Positions 1 to 5,612 of a stretch of 6,669 bases of DNA are shown in pieces. The stretch covers positions 1 through 6,669 of the forward strand of contig QHBL01000113.1 of NCBI GenBank assembly GCA_003244125.1, in the 5' to 3' direction. Below the pieces are notes generated by a model. That model did no database searches. It was not told where the DNA came from and worked only from the letters and a program-made list of their open reading frames with translations. The stretch is from Chthoniobacterales bacterium. GTDB taxonomy: Bacteria > Verrucomicrobiota > Verrucomicrobiae > Chthoniobacterales > UBA10450. Position 1 is the first letter of the stretch. Every line of letters starts with the position of its first letter. The position numbers and the translations under genes were made by a program.

Positions 1-441
1 ATTCACGCCGGTCTTGCCGCCGATGGAGCTGTCCACCATCGCGAGCAGCGTCGTTGGAATCTGCACGTGAGCGATCCCGCGACGAAGAATCGCCGCGACA
101 AAACCCGATAAATCACCGACCACTCCGCCTCCCACTCCCACAAGGACTGAGCTGCGATCCAGGGACGCCAGTTCGTCACAGATTCGCTCCACCTCGATTA
201 ACGATTTCGCGTTTTCGCCCGCGGGAACTACGACCTTCGACACCTGAAAATCGGCCGAGGCGAGACTGCCCGCGACCGCGTTGACGATGGTGAGCGGGAT
301 GTTTGAATCGGTGATAATCGCCGCGCGTTCTCCGCCAACGAGCTCGCGCGTGAGCGTTCCCGTTTGCGAGACCAACCCGGAGCCGATATGCGCGAAGTAG
401 CGAAATCCGCGCCCGCGAATCTCGATTTTCTCGGAGTTCAC
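1..441 (-). CDS. aroB: 3-dehydroquinate synthase, N-terminal part (cut by window edge)
   Basis: AroB converts DAHP to 3-dehydroquinate, the second step of the shikimate pathway, in the cytoplasm using NAD+ and a divalent metal. The 147 visible residues match the N-terminal NAD-binding half. They include a start region with YFAHIGSGL (15-23), AAIITDSN (40-47), PAGENAKS (73-80), the glycine-rich [15 protein letters not shown] (102-116), and [20 protein letters not shown] followed by IGGKTGVN (120-147). The metal ligands and the C-terminal domain lie beyond the left edge. I chose the GTG at 441-439 because the next in-frame codons upstream offer no start until well inside the divergent gene, and because GGTGGA (456-451) stands 9 bases before it as a possible Shine-Dalgarno. 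Family identity is very clear; the start is fairly secure. Confidence 0.95.
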   Translation of the reverse strand, partial: MNSEKIEIRGRGFRYFAHIGSGLVSQTGTLTRELVGGERAAIITDSNIPLTIVNAVAGSLASADFQVSKVVVPAGENAKSLIEVERICDELASLDRSSVLVGVGGGVVGDLSGFVAAILRRGIAHVQIPTTLLAMVDSSIGGKTGVN

Positions 442-471
442 TTGACAATTTCCACCGCGATTTTGTCTAAC
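442..471 (+). promoter_or_regulatory. Sigma70-type promoter of the DUF4870 gene, probably leaderless
   Basis: A perfect -35 box TTGACA (442-447) is followed, after 18 bases, by TCTAAC (466-471), which matches four of six -10 positions. The ATG of the downstream gene is at 478, only six bases after the -10 box, so transcription would begin at or next to the start codon. No Shine-Dalgarno precedes the ATG, which agrees with a leaderless message. The -35 box directly touches the aroB start codon (441-439) on the other strand. A short inverted repeat, GACAA (444-448) and TTGTC (463-467), lies between the boxes and may be chance. The boxes are seen; the leaderless reading is inference. Confidence 0.55.
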
Positions 472-477
472 TTGCGC

Positions 478-978
478 ATGGCCGATCCACTCGATCCGTC
501 ACCTGCCCCAACAACGCCTCCGATTCCGCCGCCCGAGCCAATTCCACCAAATTCCACACCGCCACCTGACAACACGCCGCCCATCGTCGAAAATAACGGC
601 GTGACCACCGAACCCACCTCGACCGGACTTCCGTCCAACGTCGCCGCCGCGCTCGCCTGCTTTCCGCTCATCGGCGGCATCATCTTCTATCTGCTGGAGA
701 AACGCGATAGCTTCGTCCGCTTCTACGCCATGCAATCAATCATCTTCGGCGCGATTTGGCTGCTCTTCTCCTTCCTTTCCACCATCCTCATCTGGATTCT
801 AGCTTCCATTCCGGGAATCGGCGGCTTTCTGGCCATGCTCTGGAATTTCATCGCCGCGCTCATTCATCTGGGGTTCTTCATCATCATGGTTGTCGCCATG
901 GTGAAAGCCTTCTCCGGCGCGCGCTGGGACATTCCTTACCTCGGACCGATTGCGCGCAAGCAGGTGGGCGAAAGCTGA
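478..978 (+). CDS. DUF4870 / Tic20-like small membrane protein
   Basis: This is a 166-residue predicted inner-membrane protein of unknown function. Residues 1-52 form a cytosolic-looking, proline-rich and low-complexity tail with repeated PP and PPP runs. The rest matches the DUF4870 (Tic20-like) pattern: a first hydrophobic helix at about 54-73 ([14 protein letters not shown]), the family signature [16 protein letters not shown] (72-87), a second helix at about 88-110, a third hydrophobic stretch at about 114-143 that may be one long or two short helices, and the closing [12 protein letters not shown] (150-161). I chose ATG 478 because it follows the promoter immediately. The open frame extends up to 364, but that part lies opposite aroB and is not family-like. 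The stop codon lies inside the convergent aminotransferase gene (43-base overlap). Function within the family is not established. Confidence 0.85.
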   Translation: MADPLDPSPAPTTPPIPPPEPIPPNSTPPPDNTPPIVENNGVTTEPTSTGLPSNVAAALACFPLIGGIIFYLLEKRDSFVRFYAMQSIIFGAIWLLFSFLSTILIWILASIPGIGGFLAMLWNFIAALIHLGFFIIMVVAMVKAFSGARWDIPYLGPIARKQVGES

Positions 979-2126
979 GGCGCTTCGCTAGACCGCAGCA
1001 GTTCTGCCACGCGCTCGATCTCCGCGGTCGTATTGTAAAAATGCGGACTGATCCGGAGCCAGGCTCTATCGCTGCGGTCGCGCCGCAAGGAAGCGACGAT
1101 GTTATTTGCGATAAGCACGTTCATCAGCGCTTCCGTCTCCACCTGCGGATCCCGAAACGTGAGAATCCCGCAGCGGTGTTCGTCTTCCGCCGGACTGAGG
1201 AATTCGAATCCGGCCGGTGCGATTTGCTCCCTTAAAAGTCGGGTCAGTCGCAAGATGCGCGCGCTGATTTCATCCAAGCCAATTTCAGTGAGCAGCGCGA
1301 CGGCTGCGGCCATTCCAGCAAGGGGCACGTAGTTGTAGCCACCGGGCTCGAATTTCTGTCCGCCCGCGGCGAACTCGATCTCTGACTGCGCGATGAAATT
1401 CGGCGCGCGCACATTCCAGCCGCCGATCACGCTCGGCCAAAGCAAATCGCGCACGCGATTACTCACGAACAAAATGCCGGCGCCGGAGGGACCGAGCATC
1501 CACTTTTGCGCGCCGGCGCTGAGGAAATCGACGTGACCGAGCGGAATGCTAAATGCGCCCAGCGTCTGGATTCCATCAACGGAGAAGAACGCGCCGCGTT
1601 CGTGGCAAAGTGAGCCGATGGCATCAATGTTGATGCGATAGCCGCTGCAATAATTTGCGCTGGCCAGGGCGACGAGCTTCGTGCGTTTGGTCAACGCGCG
1701 CTCGACCATTTCGGGTGTGATCTCGCCGATGCACGCAGGCTCGAGAAACACGATTTTAACTGCGCGACGCTGAAGCGCGAGCCACGGGTAAACGTTGGCC
1801 GGATATTCGTCCAGGTAACACACGACCTCGTCGCCCGCGTTCCAGTCGAGCCCGTTGGCGATCGCGCTCAGGCCGCTTGAAGTCGGCCCGGTCAGTGAAA
1901 CTTCATCCGGCTGTGCACCAATGAAACCGGCGATGAGCTCCCGTGTCTGCGCGATAAAAGCGAGCGATTCGTCGAACAGCTTTTCGTTGCACGCGGCGTT
2001 CTCGATGAAGTCGTGCATCGCGTCCGCGACACGTCGTGGCAGCGGTGCGTCCGCGGCATGGGCGAGGTAAATTTTATTCGCGCAAATGGGGAACTCGCGC
2101 CGGCGCAGTTCCTCGTCTTTTGTCAT
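936..2126 (-). CDS. Class V PLP-dependent aminotransferase (cysteine desulfurase/isopenicillin epimerase-like), substrate unknown
   Basis: This is a fold-type I PLP enzyme of 396 residues counted from ATG 2126. Landmarks are an N-terminal EFPICANKIYLAHAADAPLP (11-30), LTGPTSSGL (78-86) for phosphate binding, SANYCSG (156-162), the cofactor-binding VDGIQTLGAF (183-192; D184 toward the pyridine nitrogen), the Schiff-base lysine K208 in SAGAQKWMLGPSG (203-215), FEPGGYNYVPLAGM (259-272) and a C-terminal LRISPHFYNTTAEIERV (357-373). It resembles SufS/CefD/kynureninase-like enzymes. However, the C-terminal region has SPHFYNT where true cysteine desulfurases carry a cysteine-containing loop, so desulfurase activity is doubtful. 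Two starts are possible, 2156 and 2126. I prefer 2126 because residues before it are only repeat sequence, but neither has a clear Shine-Dalgarno. The end overlaps the DUF4870 gene by 43 bases. The specific reaction cannot be read from the sequence. Confidence 0.85.
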   Translation of the reverse strand: MTKDEELRRREFPICANKIYLAHAADAPLPRRVADAMHDFIENAACNEKLFDESLAFIAQTRELIAGFIGAQPDEVSLTGPTSSGLSAIANGLDWNAGDEVVCYLDEYPANVYPWLALQRRAVKIVFLEPACIGEITPEMVERALTKRTKLVALASANYCSGYRINIDAIGSLCHERGAFFSVDGIQTLGAFSIPLGHVDFLSAGAQKWMLGPSGAGILFVSNRVRDLLWPSVIGGWNVRAPNFIAQSEIEFAAGGQKFEPGGYNYVPLAGMAAAVALLTEIGLDEISARILRLTRLLREQIAPAGFEFLSPAEDEHRCGILTFRDPQVETEALMNVLIANNIVASLRRDRSDRAWLRISPHFYNTTAEIERVAELLRSSEAPQLSPTCLRAIGPR

Positions 2127-2216
2127 GTCGAGCGGAGTCGAGACATCTCTAGTCATTCGACGTAGCAGAGAAAAATTAGAGATTCCTCGACTTCACTCCG
2201 CTCGGAATGACAAAAG
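2117..2216. repeat. Inverted pair of REP-like palindromic repeats
   Basis: The left arm (2117-2150) and the reverse complement of the right arm (2178-2216) are homologous. Both begin CTTTTGTCAT, share GAGCGGAGT, and end CGAG plus ATCTCT; the right arm has about five extra bases (GAAGT) in the middle. Pairing of the two arms gives roughly 30 base pairs around a 27-base loop. Each arm also has its own small palindrome: ATGTC/GACAT in the left arm and ATTCC/GGAAT in the right arm. The stems differ in sequence but keep pairing. The loop contains GTCATTCGACGTAGC, which resembles the start of another, decayed copy. The consensus GTCATTCCGAGCGNAGTCGAGGAATCTCT is a dispersed element I recall from many environmental bacterial genomes. 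The left arm covers the ATG (2126-2124) chosen for the aminotransferase. The element could also act as a terminator or an mRNA 3'-end stabiliser for the relE-like transcript. Confidence 0.8.
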
Positions 2217-2221
2217 GTCGT

Positions 2222-2587
2222 TCACGTCCTTTTCCGCGTGCGTTCGCCTTCCTCGATCAACTTCCAGAACTCGCGCGTTTGTTTGAGTTGCTCATCTTCG
2301 CCGGTGGGCAGCTTGGTTCGGTAGAGAAAATCGCGCAGCGTATTTTTGTGCAGCACGCGATGGACCGTGACGCCTTCCGCGGTGCGCGCGAAGTAGATGC
2401 GGTAATCCTTCGCCCGATAACGGTAGAGCTTCCTGCCCTCGCGCTCGAGCACGCCGAAACGGCTGTGGTCGAGATTGTCCAGGTCTTCGGGCAAAATCTG
2501 GAACTCAGCCAGCAACTCGAGCTGCAACTTCTTCGGCAGCGCAGCCATCTCCGCCGCGCTTAGCTCATTGAAGATGATCTGGAACAT
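2222..2587 (-). CDS. RelE/ParE-superfamily protein without visible antitoxin
   Basis: This 121-residue small basic protein has the RelE/ParE-type core: an N-terminal strand MFQIIFNELS, two helices rich in leucine (11-38), then the strand series GRKLYRYRAKDYRIYFAR (51-68) and VTVHRVLHKNTLRDFLYR (73-90). RelE toxins cleave ribosome-bound mRNA and ParE toxins act on gyrase; the arginine/lysine-rich strands here fit the RelE side, but exact catalytic residues cannot be assigned safely. A charged C-terminal tail (92-121, ending GERTRKRT) extends past the usual end of the fold. The start is supported by AAGGA (2599-2595) seven bases before the ATG. It follows alr by 38 bases on the same strand, so it is probably co-transcribed. 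No antitoxin-like small ORF lies on either side, so it may be a domesticated housekeeping protein and not a toxin. Confidence 0.75.
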   Translation of the reverse strand: MFQIIFNELSAAEMAALPKKLQLELLAEFQILPEDLDNLDHSRFGVLEREGRKLYRYRAKDYRIYFARTAEGVTVHRVLHKNTLRDFLYRTKLPTGEDEQLKQTREFWKLIEEGERTRKRT

Positions 2588-2594
2588 CGATGAG

Positions 2595-2599
2595 TCCTT
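2595..2599 (-). promoter_or_regulatory. Shine-Dalgarno of the relE-like gene
   Basis: AAGGA on the minus strand is placed seven bases before ATG 2587-2585 and fixes this start. It is the clearest ribosome-binding site in the window. The upstream operon genes mostly start inside the preceding gene with no obvious site. Confidence 0.6.
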
Positions 2600-2625
2600 A
2601 CCTCGTTAGCTCACTAAACTTCGAT

Positions 2626-3729
2626 TCATACGAACGCTCCGCGAACGCGACTGCCGATTCGCGTCGTAATTTCCCACGTGATCGTGCCGGCGCGCTCCGC
2701 CAGCTCGGCGCAGGAAATTTCCTCATCGTCCTGTCTGCCCATCAAAACAACTTCATCGCCGAGCTCGACATCGGGAACATCGGAAACATCGATCATCATC
2801 AAATCCATCGTCACGCGACCGAGGAGCGGACAGCGCCTGCCACGCACGAGCAGAGACGCGCCGGTGTTGGAAAGATGTCGCGGATAACCATCCGCGTAAC
2901 CGGCGGCGAGAGTGGCGACGCGCACCGGTCGCGACGTAAGAAAGGTGCGTCCGTAACTGATGCCGTGGCCTGCCGGCATGTCTCGGACAAGCACGACGCG
3001 CGTCTTCCAGGTCATGACAGGCCGCAGCTCGCGCTGAAATTCCGGCAGCGGCGAGATGCCGTAGAGCAGAATGCCTGGCCGCACGATGTCGAACGACTCC
3101 TGCCCGAAGGCGAGAAGTCCAGCCGTTTGCAGCGCGTGCACCTTGTAGACACCCGGCACCTCGCGCCGCAATTGTGTGACGAGGCTGGCGAAATTGCGCA
3201 GCTGCTCGCGCGTAAACGTCGGGTCCTCGTTCGAGACCGGAAGATGTGTTGAGACGCTGTGGATGGTGATGTTCGGCAGCGCGACGACTCGGCGGAAGAG
3301 CGCGACCGCGTCGCGGGCGAGGCTGCCCATTCGTCCCATGCCGGAATCGATTTTGAAATTGATGGCTACGCCGGTCGCCGGGGCGATACGCGAGAAATCT
3401 TCCGCTTCTTCCCAGGTTGAAATCGACGGAATGAAACCGGCGCCCGCGATCGCCGCGCGCTCCTGCGGCAGAGCTGGCCCGAGAATAATGATGGGATGTT
3501 TGACAGCGTTGCGCAGAGTCATCGCTTCCTCGACGTTGGCGACGCCGAAATAATCGACGTGATCGCCGAGCGCTTCGGCGCAACCGGTCAAGCCATGGCC
3601 GTAGGCGTTTGCTTTGACGACGGCGATGATCTCGATTTTCGGCCCAAGCCTGGCGCGGATGAGTCCTGCATTGTGCCGCAAAGCGCTGCGGTCAATTTCA
3701 ACCCAACAGCGATATTGATGCGGCGTCAT
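2626..3729 (-). CDS. alr: Alanine racemase
   Basis: Alr interconverts L- and D-alanine with PLP, supplying D-alanine for peptidoglycan, in the cytoplasm as a dimer. The 367 residues are full length for the family. Visible are the Schiff-base lysine K39 in AVVKANAYGHG (36-46), FKIDSGMGRMG (125-135; K126 is the usual carbamylated lysine and R133 the usual arginine), THLP (161-164), VRPGILLYG (216-224; R217 contacts the pyridine nitrogen), the catalytic tyrosine Y259 in ISYGRTF (257-263), AAGYADGYPR (275-284) and GRVTMDLMMIDV (304-315). The phosphate-side motif reads HALQTAGLL (198-206), where many family members have HxANSAxxL, so serine is replaced by threonine. The ATG overlaps the tsaB stop as ATGA (3729-3726), pointing to translational coupling. 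The start also matches the usual short lead before the WVEIDRSAL segment. Confidence 0.96.
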   Translation of the reverse strand: MTPHQYRCWVEIDRSALRHNAGLIRARLGPKIEIIAVVKANAYGHGLTGCAEALGDHVDYFGVANVEEAMTLRNAVKHPIIILGPALPQERAAIAGAGFIPSISTWEEAEDFSRIAPATGVAINFKIDSGMGRMGSLARDAVALFRRVVALPNITIHSVSTHLPVSNEDPTFTREQLRNFASLVTQLRREVPGVYKVHALQTAGLLAFGQESFDIVRPGILLYGISPLPEFQRELRPVMTWKTRVVLVRDMPAGHGISYGRTFLTSRPVRVATLAAGYADGYPRHLSNTGASLLVRGRRCPLLGRVTMDLMMIDVSDVPDVELGDEVVLMGRQDDEEISCAELAERAGTITWEITTRIGSRVRGAFV

Positions 3730-4322
3730 TGGTTTCGTGGCTGAGTGATGTGCGGCGGGCGAAGATAAATCGGCTCGAGCGGTGCGCGCGCAAGATTTTC
3801 ACTGCGCGATGCGCAGCTGGCGAGTAACTCGGCGCGTGGGAACCGCAAAGCCGTCGTGGGAAACTGCGGCAACGCATCTGAGGTGTAAATCGGGAGCAAC
3901 GTTTTGGACAGCCGTTGCGAAATTTCATCCGACGACAGCAACTCGATCTCGCCGGCGATTTCGCCGTGACGAACGCGTCCGAAGAAGAAGGAGTTGCGCT
4001 TCGCGTCTCCGATGACGGCGAACTCGTTTTCATCGGAGAGGGCGCAAACGGACGGCACCCCACATAGCTGAGCGCCGCCGATCATTTGTAATCCGATCGC
4101 GGCCGAGATGGCGATGCGTGTGCCGGTGTAAGAACCGGGGCCGAGTCCCACGACGATGCGTCGCGGTTGGCCATGCGCGCGAACCACCTCCTGAAGCGCG
4201 AGAAAAAACGGCGCGGAGTTGCGGCGATCGTTCGCCCAGTGGCGGGACGTCGTTAGCTCGCCATCGCGGCAAAGGGCGATGCTGCCCTGCCGGGTGGAAA
4301 GATCAAACGCGAGAAGGGTCAT
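3726..4322 (-). CDS. tsaB: tRNA t6A biosynthesis protein TsaB
   Basis: TsaB (YeaZ) is the non-catalytic partner of TsaD in the complex that places threonylcarbamoyl on A37 of ANN-decoding tRNAs. The 198-residue protein has the ASKHA-type N-terminus LLAFDLSTRQGSIAL (3-17), the family signature VVGLGPGSYTGTRIAISAAI (57-76), GVPSVCAL (88-95) and a C-terminal PLEPIYLRPP (181-190). It is slightly shorter than the usual 220-230 residues, with the loss in the divergent C-terminal half. I chose ATG 4322 because [10 protein letters not shown] is the canonical beginning and because the ATG overlaps the tsaE stop as ATGA (4322-4319). The same frame is open up to 4427, but that part is only the reverse frame of tsaE. 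TsaD and TsaC are not in the window. Confidence 0.95.
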   Translation of the reverse strand: MTLLAFDLSTRQGSIALCRDGELTTSRHWANDRRNSAPFFLALQEVVRAHGQPRRIVVGLGPGSYTGTRIAISAAIGLQMIGGAQLCGVPSVCALSDENEFAVIGDAKRNSFFFGRVRHGEIAGEIELLSSDEISQRLSKTLLPIYTSDALPQFPTTALRFPRAELLASCASRSENLARAPLEPIYLRPPHITQPRNQ

Positions 4323-4738
4323 CCGTGGGCGGCATTGATTTGGAGCGCGCGGACTTCGGCCGAAACGATGTCGAAGCGGAGCCAGCGCGTGAGAGACGGG
4401 AGAGAAGCCGGGAATTTGTCCGCCCATTCGATGACGCTTACGCCATTGCCAAAAACGTATTCATCGAAATCGAGCGCGCATAAGGCGTCGGCGTTTTCCA
4501 GGCGGTAAAAATCGAAATGATAGAGCGGCAATCGTCCGCCGGAGTACTCGTGCACGAGCGTGAAGGTGGGACTGGTCACGGCATCGCTGCTGCCGAGAGC
4601 GCGCGCGAGCCCTTTGACGAATCGCGTTTTGCCAGCGCCCAAATCTCCGCTAAGCGCGAGCACGTCACCGGCGCGAAGCTCGGGCGCGAATCGTGCGCCG
4701 GCTTCCTCCGTCTCAGCGGCGCTTCTGGAAATGAACAT
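4319..4738 (-). CDS. tsaE: tRNA t6A biosynthesis ATPase TsaE
   Basis: TsaE (YjeE) is a small P-loop ATPase that binds the TsaB-TsaD complex and is needed for repeated rounds of t6A synthesis. The 139 residues are the normal family length. Seen are the opening [12 protein letters not shown] (3-14), the Walker A GDLGAGKT (31-38), [11 protein letters not shown] (55-65, switch-like segment), HFDFYRL (74-80; D76 is a likely metal or nucleotide-side residue) and [11 protein letters not shown] (100-110), a TsaE hallmark. The start ATG 4738 lies 26 bases inside the end of thiL and has no clear Shine-Dalgarno, so translation is probably coupled. The stop overlaps the tsaB start by four bases. Adjacent tsaE and tsaB in one operon fits their joint function. 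Confidence 0.95.
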   Translation of the reverse strand: MFISRSAAETEEAGARFAPELRAGDVLALSGDLGAGKTRFVKGLARALGSSDAVTSPTFTLVHEYSGGRLPLYHFDFYRLENADALCALDFDEYVFGNGVSVIEWADKFPASLPSLTRWLRFDIVSAEVRALQINAAHG

Positions 4739-5612
4739 AGCCGCGGAAGAAAGGCGGAAGGATGAAGGATGACGGATGAAGCAACTTGCCGATGCGCGTC
4801 ACGCGCAACTTGGGGAACTTCTTCTTCCAGCTGCGTTGGAGTGCTTCGCGTTGTCGCGGCGGAATTGAGAAGAGCAGCTCGTAATCTTCGCCGTCGGAGA
4901 TCGCTTGCTCAATGGTGCAGCCACGCGCGACGGGGAGAGCGCTTTCGTCGATGTGGAAACCGAGCCGGCTCGCGCGCGCAAGCCGCGGCAGATCGGCGCC
5001 GAGTCCGTCGCTCAGATCGATCATGGCGTGAAGTTTGAAGTGGCGGGTGAGCCAGCGCGCTTCAGCAATGCGCGGGATGAACTTCAAATGGCGGCCGCGA
5101 ATCGAGCCGCCAAGCTCGCCGGTGACGAAGAGGTCGTCGTTGGCTTTTCCACCGCTGCGCAAAGGCGAGCGCCCGGCTTCGACGCGGCCAGCGACGCAGA
5201 CGGCCACCATGGTGTTGCCGGCGGTGCTGCTCGTCTCGCCCCCGACGACGGCGACTTTGAACCGCTTCGCGGCGCTGTTCAGCCCGCGGTAAAGTCCGCG
5301 CACCCAACTCGGCGGCCGGTCCGCCGAGATGACGAGGGTGATGAGCGCGAACTCCGGTAACGCGGCCATGGCAGCGAAATCACTGAGAGCGCGCATCATT
5401 GCTTTCCAGCCGACCGCAGCGGGGGCCGCGACGGGATTGAAGTGGACACCTTCCACCACGCAGTCCGACTTGAGCACGAGCAGGTCCCGCGCGCCGCGGA
5501 ACCTGACGAGGGCGCAATCATCGCCCGCCGCAGTGACAACGCCGCGGTTGGTGGCGAGGTGCGGCAGGATTTGCGCGAGCAGTTTCTCCTCGCCAAGCCG
5601 GCGCAGAGTCAT
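4713..5612 (-). CDS. thiL: Thiamine-monophosphate kinase
   Basis: ThiL phosphorylates thiamine monophosphate with ATP to thiamine diphosphate, the last step of cofactor synthesis. The 299 residues carry all the main signatures: an opening [14 protein letters not shown] (6-19), AAGDDCALV (28-36), [13 protein letters not shown] (46-58), [10 protein letters not shown] (75-84) with metal-binding aspartate D78, VVGGETSS (122-129), [12 protein letters not shown] (197-208) and [11 protein letters not shown] (238-248). I chose ATG 5612 because MTLRRLGEE is the family's normal beginning and it overlaps the CPBP stop as ATGA (5612-5609). The longer open frame, up to 6002, is the reverse frame of the CPBP gene. 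Oddly, residues 277-286 ([10 protein letters not shown]) are encoded by a 7-bp tandem repeat, and the normal family ending (RGYVHF, 290-295) resumes afterward. Confidence 0.95.
   Translation of the reverse strand: MTLRRLGEEKLLAQILPHLATNRGVVTAAGDDCALVRFRGARDLLVLKSDCVVEGVHFNPVAAPAAVGWKAMMRALSDFAAMAALPEFALITLVISADRPPSWVRGLYRGLNSAAKRFKVAVVGGETSSTAGNTMVAVCVAGRVEAGRSPLRSGGKANDDLFVTGELGGSIRGRHLKFIPRIAEARWLTRHFKLHAMIDLSDGLGADLPRLARASRLGFHIDESALPVARGCTIEQAISDGEDYELLFSIPPRQREALQRSWKKKFPKLRVTRIGKLLHPSSFILPPFFRGYVHFQKRR
4756..4783. repeat. 7-bp tandem repeat inside thiL
   Basis: Four consecutive 7-mers on the plus strand read GGAAGGA, TGAAGGA, TGACGGA, TGAAGCA, that is, variants of TGAAGGA. On the coding strand they give [10 protein letters not shown] at residues 277-286 of ThiL. 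Because 7 is not a multiple of 3, longer arrays encode a repeating 7-residue unit HPSSFIL. I recall such HPSSFIL tails from C-termini and intergenic spacers of environmental bacteria. Here it sits in the variable loop before the conserved GYxHF ending and does not break the frame. Confidence 0.7.

Noticed and set aside
176..448. 90-residue minus-strand open frame over the aroB start
   Set aside because: The frame used by aroB is the one that encodes [13 protein letters not shown]; this one is a neighbouring shadow frame.
442..470. Minus-strand promoter for aroB (TTAGAC, 17 bases, TGTCAA)
   Set aside because: The boxes are weak (three of six at -10) and would end directly at the GTG; it arises from the imperfect symmetry of the plus-strand promoter.
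364..477. N-terminal extension of the DUF4870 frame up to an ATG at 364
   Set aside because: It lies opposite the well-conserved aroB N-terminus and upstream of the strong TTGACA promoter, and it shows no family similarity.
2117..2216. Rho-independent terminator
   Set aside because: The inverted repeat could stop transcription, but the stem is long and interrupted with a 27-base loop and no proper U-run follows, so a REP-like element is the better description.
2590..3252. 220-residue plus-strand open frame opposite alr
   Set aside because: It is antisense to conserved alr codons, has no recognisable domain or ribosome-binding site, and its composition is that of a reverse frame.
2753..3583. 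276-residue minus-strand open frame inside alr
   Set aside because: It is an arginine-rich shadow of the complete, canonical alanine racemase gene; high GC produces such frames.
4323..4427. 35-residue extension of TsaB
   Set aside because: It overlaps tsaE in another frame, and [10 protein letters not shown] is the normal TsaB start.
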